In this document: positions 40,732 through 49,420 of the stretch, piece by piece
Numbering within the stretch: the stretch's first letter is position 1
Layout: each line of letters opens with the position of its first letter
Source: Streptomyces sp. TRM49041
Lineage (GTDB): Bacteria > Actinomycetota > Actinomycetes > Streptomycetales > Streptomycetaceae
DNA length: 64,000 nt
Assembly (NCBI RefSeq): GCF_008271805.1
Contig: NZ_VSRY01000147.1
Span: 248,001-312,000 of the forward strand
Direction of reading: 5' to 3'
Notes under the pieces: generated by a model
The model's input: only the letters and a program-made list of their open reading frames with translations
The model's database searches: none
Told to the model about the DNA's origin: nothing
Position numbers and translations under genes: made by a program

Positions 40732-41970
40732 ATGGCAGGCAACTCGGAGCCGCTGTCGCCGCGCGCCAAGCTGGCCGTGACGGCGGGCAAGGCCGCAGCG
40801 GCGGTGTCTCGCGCGGCGGGACGCGGCAGCGGATCGGTGATCGGCGGCCGGGTGGCGCTCAAGCTCGACCCCGACCTTCTGGGCCGGCTCGCGCAGCATC
40901 TGGACGTCATCCTGGTGTCGGCGACCAACGGCAAGACCACGACCACGCGGCTCATCGCCGAGGCGCTGCGCGCCAGCGGCCCGGTCGTCTCCAACGCCCT
41001 CGGTGCGAACATGCCCGCGGGCATCACCTCCGCCCTGGCCGGGGGCTCGGACGCCAAGTACGGCGTCATCGAGGTGGACGAGAAGTATCTCTCCGGAGTG
41101 GCGCGCGATGTCACCCCGAAGGCCATCGCGCTGCTCAACCTCTCCCGCGACCAGCTGGACCGCGCCGCCGAGACCCGGATGCTCGCCGAGAAGTGGCGCG
41201 AGGGTCTGGCCGGCACGAAGGCCGTGGTCATCGCCAACGCCGACGACCCGCTCGTCGTCTGGGCGGCGTCCTCCTCCGCCAATGTGGTGTGGGTGGCGGC
41301 CGGCCAGGAGTGGAAGGACGACGCCTGGTCCTGCCCCGCCTGCGGCGGTGTGATGCAGCGCCCCGGCGACGACTGGTTCTGCGGCGAGTGCGGCTTCCGC
41401 CGCCCCGACCCGACCTGGGCGCTCAGCGGCGACCACGTCCTCGACCCGCACGGCTCGGCCTGGCCGATCCATCTCCAGCTGCCGGGCCGCGCCAACAAGG
41501 CGAACGCCACGACCTCCGCCGCCGTCGCCGCGGCGTTCGGCGTCCCGCCGCAGGTCGCCCTGGAGCGCATGTACCAGGTGCAGGCGGTCGCCGGCCGGTA
41601 CGACACCGTCACCTTCCAGGACCGCGAGCTGCGGCTGCTGCTGGCGAAGAACCCGGCCGGCTGGCTGGAGACGTTCTCGCTGATCGACCAGCCGCCGACG
41701 CCGGTCATCCTCTCCGTCAACGCGCGCGGGGCGGACGGCACGGACACCTCCTGGCTCTGGGACGTCGACTACACCCGGCTCGCCGGTCACCCCATCTTCG
41801 TGATCGGCGACCGCAAGCTGGACCTCGCCGTCCGGCTCGAGGTCGCCGCGCTGGACTTCCGGGTGTGCGAGTCCCTCGACGAGGCGGTGCAGCTGGCCCC
41901 GCCCGGGCGGATCGAGCTGATCGCCAACTACACCGCGTTCCAGGACGTACGCCGCCGCGTCGGCAACTGA
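40732..41970 (+). CDS. murT: MurT, lipid II isoglutaminyl synthase Mur-ligase subunit
   Basis: 412-residue Mur-ligase-like protein that, with GatD, amidates the D-glutamate of lipid II. The P-loop is VSATNGKTTTTRLIAEALR. Further features are VIEVDEKYL, LLNLSRDQLDR, a Cys4 zinc ribbon (CPACGG then CGECGFR) typical of MurT, and the C-terminal DUF1727 region (NARGADGTDTSWLWDVDYT). AGGAGG lies upstream of the ATG. The gatD gene starts 25 bases downstream, the usual two-gene operon. Confidence 0.95.
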   Translation: MAGNSEPLSPRAKLAVTAGKAAAAVSRAAGRGSGSVIGGRVALKLDPDLLGRLAQHLDVILVSATNGKTTTTRLIAEALRASGPVVSNALGANMPAGITSALAGGSDAKYGVIEVDEKYLSGVARDVTPKAIALLNLSRDQLDRAAETRMLAEKWREGLAGTKAVVIANADDPLVVWAASSSANVVWVAAGQEWKDDAWSCPACGGVMQRPGDDWFCGECGFRRPDPTWALSGDHVLDPHGSAWPIHLQLPGRANKANATTSAAVAAAFGVPPQVALERMYQVQAVAGRYDTVTFQDRELRLLLAKNPAGWLETFSLIDQPPTPVILSVNARGADGTDTSWLWDVDYTRLAGHPIFVIGDRKLDLAVRLEVAALDFRVCESLDEAVQLAPPGRIELIANYTAFQDVRRRVGN

Positions 41971-41995
41971 CCACCCACCCCGAAGGACAGAGAGC

Positions 41996-42724
41996 ATGAG
42001 CGACAGCAGTCTGCGTCTGGTGTGGGTCTACCCGGACCTGCTCAGCACCTACGGCGACCAGGGCAACGTCCTCGTCGTCGAGCGCCGGGCCCGGCAGCGC
42101 GGCCTGGACGTGCAGCGGGTCGACGTACGCAGCGACCAGCCGGTGCCGACCTCCGGTGACGTCTATCTCATCGGCGGCGGCGAGGACCGGCCCCAGCGGC
42201 TGGCGGCCGAGCGGCTCCGCCGGGACGGCGGCCTGAACCGGGCCGCCGAGAACGGCGCGATCATCTTCTCGGTGTGCGCCGGGTACCAGATCCTCGGCCA
42301 TGAGTTCGTCAACGACCTCGGTGAGCGCGAGCCCGGCCTCGGTCTCATCGATGTGATCTCCACGCGCGGCGAGGGTGAGCGGTGCGTCGGCGACGTGCTG
42401 GCCGACATCGACCCTCGCCTGGGCCTCCCCCAGCTGACCGGCTTCGAGAACCACCAGGGCGTCACGCACCTCGGCCCGACGGCCCGCCCCTTCGCCCGGA
42501 CCGTTTTCGGCCAGGGCAACGGCACCGGGGACGGCACGGAGGGCGCGTACAACGACACCGTCTTCGGTACGTACATGCACGGCCCTGTCATGGCCCGGAA
42601 TCCGCAGATCGCGGACCTGCTGCTCAAGCTGGCCCTCGATGTGAACGCGCTGCCGCCGACCGACGACCGGTGGTACGAGGCGCTGCGCGCCGAGCGGATC
42701 GCGGCGGCGAGCCAGCCCGCCTGA
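41996..42724 (+). CDS. gatD: GatD, lipid II isoglutaminyl synthase glutaminase subunit
   Basis: 242-residue class I glutamine amidotransferase-like protein supplying ammonia to MurT. The catalytic Cys is in FSVCAGYQILG and the catalytic His in GTYMHGPVMA. The usual start VWVYPDLLSTYGDQGNVLV and the YLIGGGEDRPQ loop are present. Length matches GatD (about 240 residues). Together MurT/GatD convert lipid II D-iGlu to D-iGln, affecting cross-linking and lysozyme resistance. A strong hairpin nine bases after the stop ends the operon. Confidence 0.95.
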   Translation: MSDSSLRLVWVYPDLLSTYGDQGNVLVVERRARQRGLDVQRVDVRSDQPVPTSGDVYLIGGGEDRPQRLAAERLRRDGGLNRAAENGAIIFSVCAGYQILGHEFVNDLGEREPGLGLIDVISTRGEGERCVGDVLADIDPRLGLPQLTGFENHQGVTHLGPTARPFARTVFGQGNGTGDGTEGAYNDTVFGTYMHGPVMARNPQIADLLLKLALDVNALPPTDDRWYEALRAERIAAASQPA

Positions 42725-42732
42725 GCTGCGGC

Positions 42733-42754
42733 GGGGCGGCCGTTCGGCCGCCCC
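42733..42754. terminator. hairpin terminator of murT-gatD
   Basis: GGGGCGGCC and GGCCGCCCC form a perfect nine-base stem with loop GTTC, nine bases after the gatD stop. No T-run follows. Confidence 0.75.
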
Positions 42755-42915
42755 GTGACAGCGGCGGCGCGCCCGCTCTTCGTCTGTTCCTCTGAAGTCC
42801 GTCCAAAGGTCGGACGTCCGGTTCGGAGGTTTCACGTGGCGCCGGTAGGGTGGCCGTGATCCAACCGGACGACGTGGTCCGGGAGTCGGCCCACGTTGCA
42901 AAGGTATTTCGGGCT

Positions 42916-43941
42916 ATGCGCATTGGTGTGCTCACCTCCGGTGGCGACTGCCCCGGTCTGAACGCCGTCATCCGCTCCGTCGTGCACCGCGCCGTCGTTG
43001 ATCACGGTGACGAGGTCATCGGATTCCACGACGGCTGGAAGGGCCTCCTGGAGTGCGACTACCGCAAGCTCGACCTCGACGCGGTCAGCGGCATCCTCGC
43101 CCAGGGCGGCACCGTCCTCGGCTCGTCCCGCGTCCAGCCCGCCCACCTGGTGGACGGTGTCGAGCGGGCGAAGGGACACGTCGCCGACCTCGGCCTCGAC
43201 GCGATCATCCCGATCGGCGGCGAGGGCACGCTCAAGGCCGCCAACCTGCTCTCCGAGGCGGGCCTGCCGATAGTCGGCGTGCCGAAGACGATCGACAACG
43301 ACATCGCGTCCACCGATGTGACCTTCGGCTTCGACACGGCCGTCGGGGTCGCCACGGAGGCGCTGGACCGGCTGAAGACGACCGCCGAGTCGCACCAGCG
43401 GGTCTTGATCGTCGAGGTGATGGGGCGCCACACGGGCTGGATCGCCCTGCACTCCGGTATGGCGGCCGGCGCGCACGCCATCGTGGTGCCCGAGCGGCCC
43501 TTCGACATCGACGAGCTGACCGCCCGCGTCGGCGCCCGGTTCGAGGCGGGCAAGCGGTTCGCGATCGTCGTCGCCGCCGAGGGCGCCAAGCCGCGCTCGG
43601 GTTCCATGGAGTTCGACGAGGGCGGCAAGGACATCTACGGCCACGAGCGGTTCGCGGGCATCGCCCGGCAGCTCTCGGTCGAGCTGGAGAACCGGCTCGG
43701 CAAGGAGGCCCGCCCGGTGATCCTCGGCCACGTCCAGCGGGGCGGCACACCGACCGCGTACGACCGTGTCCTCGCCACCCGGTTCGGCTGGCACGCGGTG
43801 GAGGCCGTACACCGCGGCGAGTTCGGCATGCTGACGGCGCTGCGCGGCACGGACATCGTGATGGTGCCGCTCGCCGAGGCCGTCCGGACGCTCAAGACCG
43901 TTCCCACCGAGCGGTACGCCGAGGCCGAGACGGTCCTCTGA
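42916..43941 (+). CDS. pfkA: 6-phosphofructokinase
   Basis: 341-residue glycolytic enzyme converting fructose 6-phosphate to the 1,6-bisphosphate. Motifs: GVLTSGGDCPGLNAVIR (phosphate donor site), IIPIGGEGTLKAA, VGVPKTIDNDIASTDVTFGF with the catalytic Asp, and VEVMGRHTGWIAL. The Gly in GGEGT, where PPi-dependent enzymes have Asp, suggests ATP as donor. The ATG at 42916 fits the family start (MRIGVLTSGGD) with AAGG 11 bases upstream; an in-frame start at 42850 is unlikely. It has its own terminator at 43979-44016. Confidence 0.95.
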   Translation: MRIGVLTSGGDCPGLNAVIRSVVHRAVVDHGDEVIGFHDGWKGLLECDYRKLDLDAVSGILAQGGTVLGSSRVQPAHLVDGVERAKGHVADLGLDAIIPIGGEGTLKAANLLSEAGLPIVGVPKTIDNDIASTDVTFGFDTAVGVATEALDRLKTTAESHQRVLIVEVMGRHTGWIALHSGMAAGAHAIVVPERPFDIDELTARVGARFEAGKRFAIVVAAEGAKPRSGSMEFDEGGKDIYGHERFAGIARQLSVELENRLGKEARPVILGHVQRGGTPTAYDRVLATRFGWHAVEAVHRGEFGMLTALRGTDIVMVPLAEAVRTLKTVPTERYAEAETVL

Positions 43942-43978
43942 GCCACCCGAGTCGTCCGGGGCCGTCACGCGGCCCTGT

Positions 43979-44016
43979 GAACCGCCCCCGGTCGCCGACG
44001 CGGCCGGGGGCGGTTC
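43979..44016. terminator. 13-bp hairpin terminator after pfkA
   Basis: GAACCGCCCCCGG at 43979-43991 and CCGGGGGCGGTTC at 44004-44016 are perfectly complementary with a 12-base loop, between pfkA and ctaG. Confidence 0.75.
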
Positions 44017-44065
44017 TAGTCTTGGTGCGGCAACCGGACAACCAGCACGAATCAGGAGCCGCGGG

Positions 44066-45019
44066 ATGGATCACAGCGGGCACGGCATGACGATGGACCT
44101 GCCGCCGTTCACGCTGGGACGGGGGCTCGCGTACTCGCCCGACACGTTCTTCCTCGTCGGCTGCCTGGTGGCGCTGGCCCTCTACGGGTGGGGGGTCGTC
44201 CGGCTGCGCCGGCGCGGCGACAGCTGGCCGGTCGGCCGTACCGTCTTCTTCACGCTCGGTGTGCTCTCCATCGCGCTGGTCATGTGCACCGGGCTGAACG
44301 ACTACGGCATGGTCATGTTCAGCGTGCACATGGTGCAGCACATGGTGATCAGCATGCTGTCGCCGATCCTGCTGCTCCTCGGCGCCCCTGTGACGCTGGC
44401 GCTGCGGGCGCTGCCGGTCGCGGGCCGGGACCGTGGGAAGGGGCCGCGCGAACTGCTGCTGATGCTGCTGCACAGCCGCTATCTGCGGGTGATCACGCAT
44501 CCGGCGTTCACGATCCCCATGTTCATCGCGAGCTTGTACGGGCTGTACTTCACGCCGCTCTTCGACTTCCTCATGGAGTCCAGGCCGGGGCACATCACGA
44601 TGATGGTGCACTTCCTCGCCGTCGGCCTGGTCTTCTTCTGGCCGATCATGGGTGTGGACCCGGGCCCGCACCGGCCGGGCTATGTCATGCGGATGCTGGA
44701 GCTGTTCGCGGGCATGCCGTTCCACGCGTTCTTCGGGATCGCGCTCATGATGGCGTCGCAGCCGATGGTCGGCACGTATATGAACCCGTCGGCGTCGCTC
44801 GGCATCGACGCGCTGTCCGACCAGAACGCGGCCGGCGGCATCGCATGGGCGTTCAGCGAGATCCCGTCCGTGGTGGTGCTGGTCGCGCTGCTGTACCAGT
44901 GGTACCGCTCCGAGCAGCGGGTCGCGAAACGGGCCGACCGGGCCGCGGACCGCGACGGCGACAAGGAGCTGGCGGCGTACAACGCGTATCTCGCCTCGCT
45001 CCAGGGGCGCGCCCGGTAG
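44066..45019 (+). CDS. ctaG: cytochrome c oxidase assembly protein, CtaG (caa3_CtaG) family
   Basis: 317-residue integral membrane protein with about seven to eight helices. It belongs to the caa3_CtaG family, linked to copper insertion into cytochrome oxidase. Conserved His/Met-rich segments are MDHSGHGMTMD at the N-terminus (possible copper ligands), MVMFSVHMVQHMVISMLSP, HITMMVHFLAVGLVFFWPIM and RMLELFAGMPFHAFFGIALM. The soluble C-terminal tail is charged (RVAKRADRAADRDGDKE). A purine-rich GGAG lies upstream. A small membrane protein gene follows in the same direction. Confidence 0.92.
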   Translation: MDHSGHGMTMDLPPFTLGRGLAYSPDTFFLVGCLVALALYGWGVVRLRRRGDSWPVGRTVFFTLGVLSIALVMCTGLNDYGMVMFSVHMVQHMVISMLSPILLLLGAPVTLALRALPVAGRDRGKGPRELLLMLLHSRYLRVITHPAFTIPMFIASLYGLYFTPLFDFLMESRPGHITMMVHFLAVGLVFFWPIMGVDPGPHRPGYVMRMLELFAGMPFHAFFGIALMMASQPMVGTYMNPSASLGIDALSDQNAAGGIAWAFSEIPSVVVLVALLYQWYRSEQRVAKRADRAADRDGDKELAAYNAYLASLQGRAR

Positions 45020-45109
45020 CACGGGGAGACCGGGATGCTCCGGCCGGTGGCGCCGGGGCCTCCTCAGGGGGACGATGGCATCGAGGCCCGCGGCCAGGAG
45101 GAGGGCGCG

Positions 45110-45268
45110 ATGTCCGGTGCCACGAAGACCATGGGGGTGCTCACCGTCGGGACGCTCGTCCTGACGACCGCGTACACGGTCGCGCTGGGCAGTAACGGCT
45201 GGCTGTGGTTCGCCTGGATCGTGCTCGCTCTGGCGACGCTGGGGGCACTCACGACGCGCGGCACCTGA
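45110..45268 (+). CDS. 52-residue membrane protein downstream of ctaG
   Basis: Small protein with two hydrophobic segments: MGVLTVGTLVLTTAYTVALG and WLWFAWIVLALATLGALTT, separated by SNG. The ATG at 45110 has a strong GGAGGAGGG site upstream; an in-frame start at 45035 lacks one. Its position 90 bases after ctaG suggests co-transcription and perhaps a part in oxidase assembly, but no domain is recognisable. Confidence 0.7.
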   Translation: MSGATKTMGVLTVGTLVLTTAYTVALGSNGWLWFAWIVLALATLGALTTRGT

Positions 45269-45354
45269 TTTTCCGAGGATTTCCCGCAGGGCGGCAACCC
45301 ATCCGGTGGCGGCGGCGACCACCTGATGTCAGTGCCCCCCATACGAGGAATCCC

Positions 45355-46090
45355 ATGACTCCAGAGACACAGCCGCGGGCACGGCACCGCCGACGCCGCG
45401 TCCGCGTGGCCGACGCCGACGGACAGCAGGCCCGTGAGCAAGACCATCGAGGTCTCCGGCGCGTACGACGGCAAGCTCAAGCGCTTCTACGGGAGCGGGG
45501 AACTGGGCGACGGCGGGCAGGACGAGAACCAGTCGCCGCTGTTCAAGCTGAAGGACGGCGCGGTACTCAAGAACGTCGTCCTGGGCTCGCGGGCGGCCGA
45601 CGGGATCCACTGCACGGGCAGCTGCACATTGCAGAACGTGTGGTGGGAGGACGTCGGCGAGGACGCCGCGTCGTTCAAGGGCAAGTCCTCGTCGTCGGTC
45701 TACATCGTCTACGGCGGCGGCGCGCGGAAGGCCTCCGACAAGGTCTTCCAGTTCAACGGCGCGGGCAAGCTCGTGATCAGCAAGTTCCAGGTGGCCGACT
45801 TCGGCAAGCTGGTGCGCAGCTGCGGGAACTGCTCCACGCAGTACCAGCGGACGATCATCGTCAACGACGTGGACGTGACGGCCCCCGGCGAGCAGCTGAT
45901 CGGCATCAACTCCAACTACGGCGACACGGCGGCGCTGCGCGGCATCCGTATCCACGGGGACAGCGGCCGGAAGATCACGCCGTGCGTGCGGTACGAGGGC
46001 AACGACCAGGGCAGGGAGCCCAAGACGCTGGGCGGCGGCCCGGACGGGGTCCACTGCCGGTACACCCACGCGGACATCACATTCAAGTGA
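45355..46090 (+). pseudogene. PL3 pectate lyase gene that lost its signal-peptide core
   Basis: The catalytic part is intact from about 45434: SKTIEVSGAYDGKLKRFYGS, ADGIHCTGSCTLQNVWWEDV, GEDAASFKGKSSSSVYIVYG, ending VHCRYTHADITFK. This is a family 3 polysaccharide lyase, which cleaves pectate outside the cell. Upstream, GAGGAA and ATG at 45355 begin MTPETQPRARHRRRRVRV, a normal basic signal-peptide start, in a different frame. The mature frame just before SKT reads ASAWPTPTDSRPV, like the region after a cleavage site. The hydrophobic core is missing. The residual GTG at 45434 would give a 218-residue protein that cannot be secreted. Confidence 0.75.
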
Positions 46091-46126
46091 TCCGTCGCAG
46101 TACCGGCACCGGTACCGGATAGTGCT

Positions 46127-46159
46127 CCGGGGCCACGGCGGTGACCGCCGTGGCCCCGG
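46127..46159. terminator. 15-bp perfect hairpin terminator
   Basis: CCGGGGCCACGGCGG and CCGCCGTGGCCCCGG flank the three-base loop TGA, 36 bases after the pectate lyase stop. It is the strongest hairpin in the window. The remaining sequence to 46325 shows no gene. Confidence 0.8.
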
Positions 46160-46325
46160 GGCGTGTGCGGCCTCGCGGGCAGTTGCCGTGCCTCGGGCTA
46201 CGCCGAACGGGGGCACCGTTCACCGGCACCGGCGCGCTTCCCGCGTCGGCGGCCCTGGTGGCCGCCGTGCCGGTGCGGTCGGTCGTGCGGGTGCGGGAGG
46301 GCGCTGCCCTACGCAGACTGGTCCC

Positions 46326-47336
46326 ATGAACCAGACCGTGGTCATCACCGGTGCCAGCGGCGGTGTCGGCCGCGCCACCGCCAGGGAGTTCGCACGCCGG
46401 GGAGCCCGCATCGGGCTGGTCGCCCGCGGCCGGACGGGTCTTGAGGCGGCGGCGCGCGAGGTCGAGGAAGAGGGCGGCGAGGCCCTGGTCCTGCCGACGG
46501 ACGTCGCGGACCGGGATCAGGTCCAGGCGGCCGCGGCGGCAGTGGACGAGGCGTTCGGGCCGGTCGACGTATGGGTGAACGCCGCCATGACCTCCGTCTT
46601 CGCGCCCTTCACGGACATCGGTCCGGACGAGTTCCGCCGCGTCACGGAGGTGACCTACCTCGGATACGTGCATGGCACGGAGGCGGCCCTGGACCGCATG
46701 CTGCCCCGCGACAGGGGCACCATCGTCCAGGTCGGCTCCGCGCTGGGATACCGCTCGATCCCGCTCCAGTCCGCGTACTGCGGTGCCAAACACGCGGTGA
46801 ACGGCTTCACCTCGTCGGTACGTACCGAGCTGATGCACAACGGGAGCAACGTCCGCGTCACGGTCGTCCAGATGCCCGCGCTCAACACCCCCCAGTTCTC
46901 CTGGGTGCTCTCCCGCCTGCCGCGCCATCCGCAGCCGGTGCCGCCCATCTACCAGCCCGAGGTGGCGGCCCGCGCGGTCGTGTACGCGGCCGACCACCCT
47001 CGGCGCAAGCAGTACTACACCGGTGGTTCGACCGTCGCGACGATCCTGGCCAACAGGATCGCGCCCGGACTCCTCGACCGATATCTCGCGCGCTCCGCGT
47101 ACGACTCCCAGCAGACGCACGACGAAGTGCCGCCGGACCGCCCGCACAATCTCTGGGAGCCGCTCGACGGTGAGAAGGACGGCCGGGACTTCGGCGCCCA
47201 CGGCGTCTTCGACGCGAGGGCCCACGACCGCGCCCCGCAGCTGTGGGCCTCCCAGCACCCCCGGGTCCTGTACGGCGCGACGGCGGCCGCCGCCATGATC
47301 ACGGCATGCGCCCTGCGGCGACGACGGAACGGCTGA
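46326..47336 (+). CDS. short-chain dehydrogenase/reductase
   Basis: 336-residue SDR. The NADP-binding motif is TGASGGVGRATA near the N-terminus, the NNAG-equivalent is NAAMTS, and the catalytic residues are Ser in VGSALGYRS and the YxxxK motif YCGAKHA. The length exceeds the 250-residue classical form; the extra C-terminus ends in a hydrophobic helix (ATAAAAMITACALRRRRNG) that may anchor it to the membrane. There is no ribosome binding site before the ATG at 46326, so the transcript may be leaderless. Substrate unknown. Confidence 0.88.
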   Translation: MNQTVVITGASGGVGRATAREFARRGARIGLVARGRTGLEAAAREVEEEGGEALVLPTDVADRDQVQAAAAAVDEAFGPVDVWVNAAMTSVFAPFTDIGPDEFRRVTEVTYLGYVHGTEAALDRMLPRDRGTIVQVGSALGYRSIPLQSAYCGAKHAVNGFTSSVRTELMHNGSNVRVTVVQMPALNTPQFSWVLSRLPRHPQPVPPIYQPEVAARAVVYAADHPRRKQYYTGGSTVATILANRIAPGLLDRYLARSAYDSQQTHDEVPPDRPHNLWEPLDGEKDGRDFGAHGVFDARAHDRAPQLWASQHPRVLYGATAAAAMITACALRRRRNG

Positions 47337-47450
47337 CGATCGGGAGGCGCCGTCACGGACCGTCTGCGCGGTGCGGGGCTCCTGGAGCGGTTCCCTCACG
47401 GACCGGCCGAACCGGAGCCCGTCGCCCGTAGGCCGTCGGCGGGCGTTCGG

Positions 47451-47470
47451 TCTGGTCTGGTCTGGTCTGG
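47451..47470. repeat. (TCTGG)4 microsatellite
   Basis: Four exact TCTGG pentamers end directly at the stop codon of the leftward DUF421 gene. Confidence 0.7.
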
Positions 47471-47914
47471 TCAGCCGCGCGGAATGACGCTGATCCCGCC
47501 CGAGGTCTCCAGTACGGCGTACTTGATCTGGTCGAGGCGCTCCAGGCCGTGGCTCTGCCGAGCCGACTGGAGGATCTCCGCTTCGTTCACATGGTGCCGC
47601 CGCAGACGGTGTGCGATCGGGCGACCGTTGTCCACGAGGATGGCGGGCCTGCTGTTCGTGATCGTCGAGAACGACGGGAAGCGGAAGCCGAGGTAGTCGG
47701 CGAGCCGGTCCACGGCGACGAGCGTGGCGATGACCACGATCCCGGTCGTGAGGGAGAAGTCGTCGCCGAGGAGTGACTGCTGGGTGGCCTGGCTGATCAC
47801 CAGCAGCAGCACCAGGTCGAAGGTGGTGACATTGGCGAGGGTGCGCTTGCCCGCCACGCGCATGAGGAGCATCAGCACCAGGTAGATGATCAGAGCCCGC
47901 AGCACCGACTCCAC
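47471..47914 (-). CDS. DUF421/YetF-like membrane protein
   Basis: 147-residue protein: two or three N-terminal helices (ALIIYLVLMLLMRVAGKRTL; LVLLLVISQATQQSLLG; TTGIVVIATLVAVDRLADYL) and a soluble C-terminal domain (RPAILVDNGRPIAHRLRRHH, ILQSARQSHGLERLDQIKYA). GKRTLANVTTFDL and the ending VLETSGGISVIPRG are DUF421/YetF signatures. The GTG at 47914 has GGAGG upstream. It lies 10 bases after the next gene upstream, with which it forms an operon. The function of the family is unknown. Confidence 0.88.
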   Translation of the reverse strand: MESVLRALIIYLVLMLLMRVAGKRTLANVTTFDLVLLLVISQATQQSLLGDDFSLTTGIVVIATLVAVDRLADYLGFRFPSFSTITNSRPAILVDNGRPIAHRLRRHHVNEAEILQSARQSHGLERLDQIKYAVLETSGGISVIPRG

Positions 47915-47924
47915 GCCGGCCTCC

Positions 47925-48419
47925 TCAGGGGTAGACGAACTGGTCGAACACCACGCGACTGCCCGTGGCCTCGGCCGTGACCGTTGCATCGACCGGCCCG
48001 ATTCTGTCCGGCCGGTAGGTGACATGGACGACGACGGGCGCGGCGTCGGCGGCGATGACCAGCCGCAGGCCGTCCCGGCCCACGCGCCAGACCTCCGGGT
48101 CTGGTGTCACATGCTCGATGTCCACGTCGTTCACCCAGGACGACTCGAGGGTCAGCACGGCCCGGCCTTCGCGGACGCCCGCGGCACCGAGTGTGATGGT
48201 GAGGTCGTTGCGGGCCGTGTAGCGGGCGAAGCGGGGGTAGTCCACGCTCATGGGTCCCGCCGACGCCTGTGCCGACGTGACCGGACCCGCCCCGCCGAGG
48301 ACTCCCAGGAGCGCGACGACGAGCAACGCCGCCATCCCGGCCCAGCCCACCCGCTCGAAGCGGGCCTCCTTGCGCTGGAAACTCTCCGACTCGTCGATCT
48401 GAAGACCGCTGGAACCCAT
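47925..48419 (-). CDS. single-pass membrane protein paired with DUF421
   Basis: 164-residue protein. The cytoplasmic N-terminus (GLQIDESESFQRKEARFERV) is followed by one helix (GWAGMAALLVVALLGVLG, about residues 24-41) and an extracytoplasmic beta-rich domain (DLTITLGAAGVREGRAVLTL, then DGLRLVIAADAAPVVVHVTY). No named domain is recognised. It shares an operon with the DUF421 gene (10-base gap), so the two probably act together. The ATG at 48419 has GGGAGG close upstream; a longer frame to 48539 lacks support. Confidence 0.75.
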   Translation of the reverse strand: MGSSGLQIDESESFQRKEARFERVGWAGMAALLVVALLGVLGGAGPVTSAQASAGPMSVDYPRFARYTARNDLTITLGAAGVREGRAVLTLESSWVNDVDIEHVTPDPEVWRVGRDGLRLVIAADAAPVVVHVTYRPDRIGPVDATVTAEATGSRVVFDQFVYP

Positions 48420-48618
48420 GGGACCTCCCGCCCTCAGACTGCCGACCGGTGCCGCGGAGGCCGGGGCCGCCACGCCGTCCGCGTGCGGTAAACGGACGAT
48501 CCACCGGTCCGGGGTGGCCACATGTGGCGACATCCGCACATGTCCCCGCTCGGCTACGTACTGTCTGACCTGGAGCTGAGCGGCTCGGGGCCCATCCGGT
48601 GCAGTAGGGAGACAACCG

Positions 48619-49356
48619 ATGTTCTACTACCTGCTCAAGTACGTGCTCCTCGGGCCGGTGCTGCGTCTGCTGTTCCGGCCGAGGACCGAGGGGCTCGAGC
48701 ATGTCCCGGAGACCGGCGCGGCCATCGTGGCGGGCAATCATCTGTCGTTCTCGGACCACTTCCTGATGCCCGCGGTGCTGAAACGGCGCATCACGTTCCT
48801 GGCCAAGCAGGAGTACTTCACGGGGCCGGGCGTCAAGGGCCGGCTGACGGCGGCGTTCTTCCGCAGCGCCGGACAGATCCCGGTCGACCGGTCCGGCAAG
48901 GAGGCCGGGCAGACCGCCATCCGTGAGGGCCTGGACGTCCTGAGCCGGGGCGAGTTGCTCGGTATCTATCCGGAGGGCACGCGCTCGCACGACGGGCGGC
49001 TGTACAAGGGCAAGGTCGGCGTCGCGCTGATGGCCCTGAAGGCGGGCGTGCCGGTGATCCCGTGCGCGATGGTCGGCACGTTCGAGATCCAGCCGCCCGG
49101 CAAGATGGTACCGAAGATCAAGCGCGTCACCGTCCGCTTCGGTGAGCCGCTGGACTTCTCGCGCTACGCGGGCATGGAGAACGAGAAAGCCGTCGTCCGC
49201 GCCGTCACGGACGAGATCATGTACCGGATCCTCGCGCTGTCGGGGCAGGAGTACGTGGACGACTACGCGGCGAAGGTGAAGGCGGCGGAGCCGGAGGCCG
49301 CGGCGCCGGTCGTACGTGGGCTGCGGCGGATGCTGCCGTCGCGGTGGCGGCCCTGA
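48619..49356 (+). CDS. 1-acyl-sn-glycerol-3-phosphate acyltransferase (PlsC-like)
   Basis: 245-residue membrane-associated acyltransferase that would add the second acyl chain to make phosphatidic acid. Block I is NHLSFSDHF (HX4D catalytic pair), block II around RSAGQIPVDRSGKE, block III YPEGTRSHDGRLYKG, block IV GVPVIPCAMVGT. An N-terminal hydrophobic stretch (YYLLKYVLLGPVLRLLF) anchors it. The length and motifs match PlsC. Streptomycetes have several paralogues and the acyl acceptor here may differ. Confidence 0.92.
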   Translation: MFYYLLKYVLLGPVLRLLFRPRTEGLEHVPETGAAIVAGNHLSFSDHFLMPAVLKRRITFLAKQEYFTGPGVKGRLTAAFFRSAGQIPVDRSGKEAGQTAIREGLDVLSRGELLGIYPEGTRSHDGRLYKGKVGVALMALKAGVPVIPCAMVGTFEIQPPGKMVPKIKRVTVRFGEPLDFSRYAGMENEKAVVRAVTDEIMYRILALSGQEYVDDYAAKVKAAEPEAAAPVVRGLRRMLPSRWRP

Positions 49357-49420
49357 GCCGGGTACGGGCGGGCATCAGGGGCGCGGGCGCGGCTCCGCCG
49401 CCAAGGACAGGACCGGCGGC

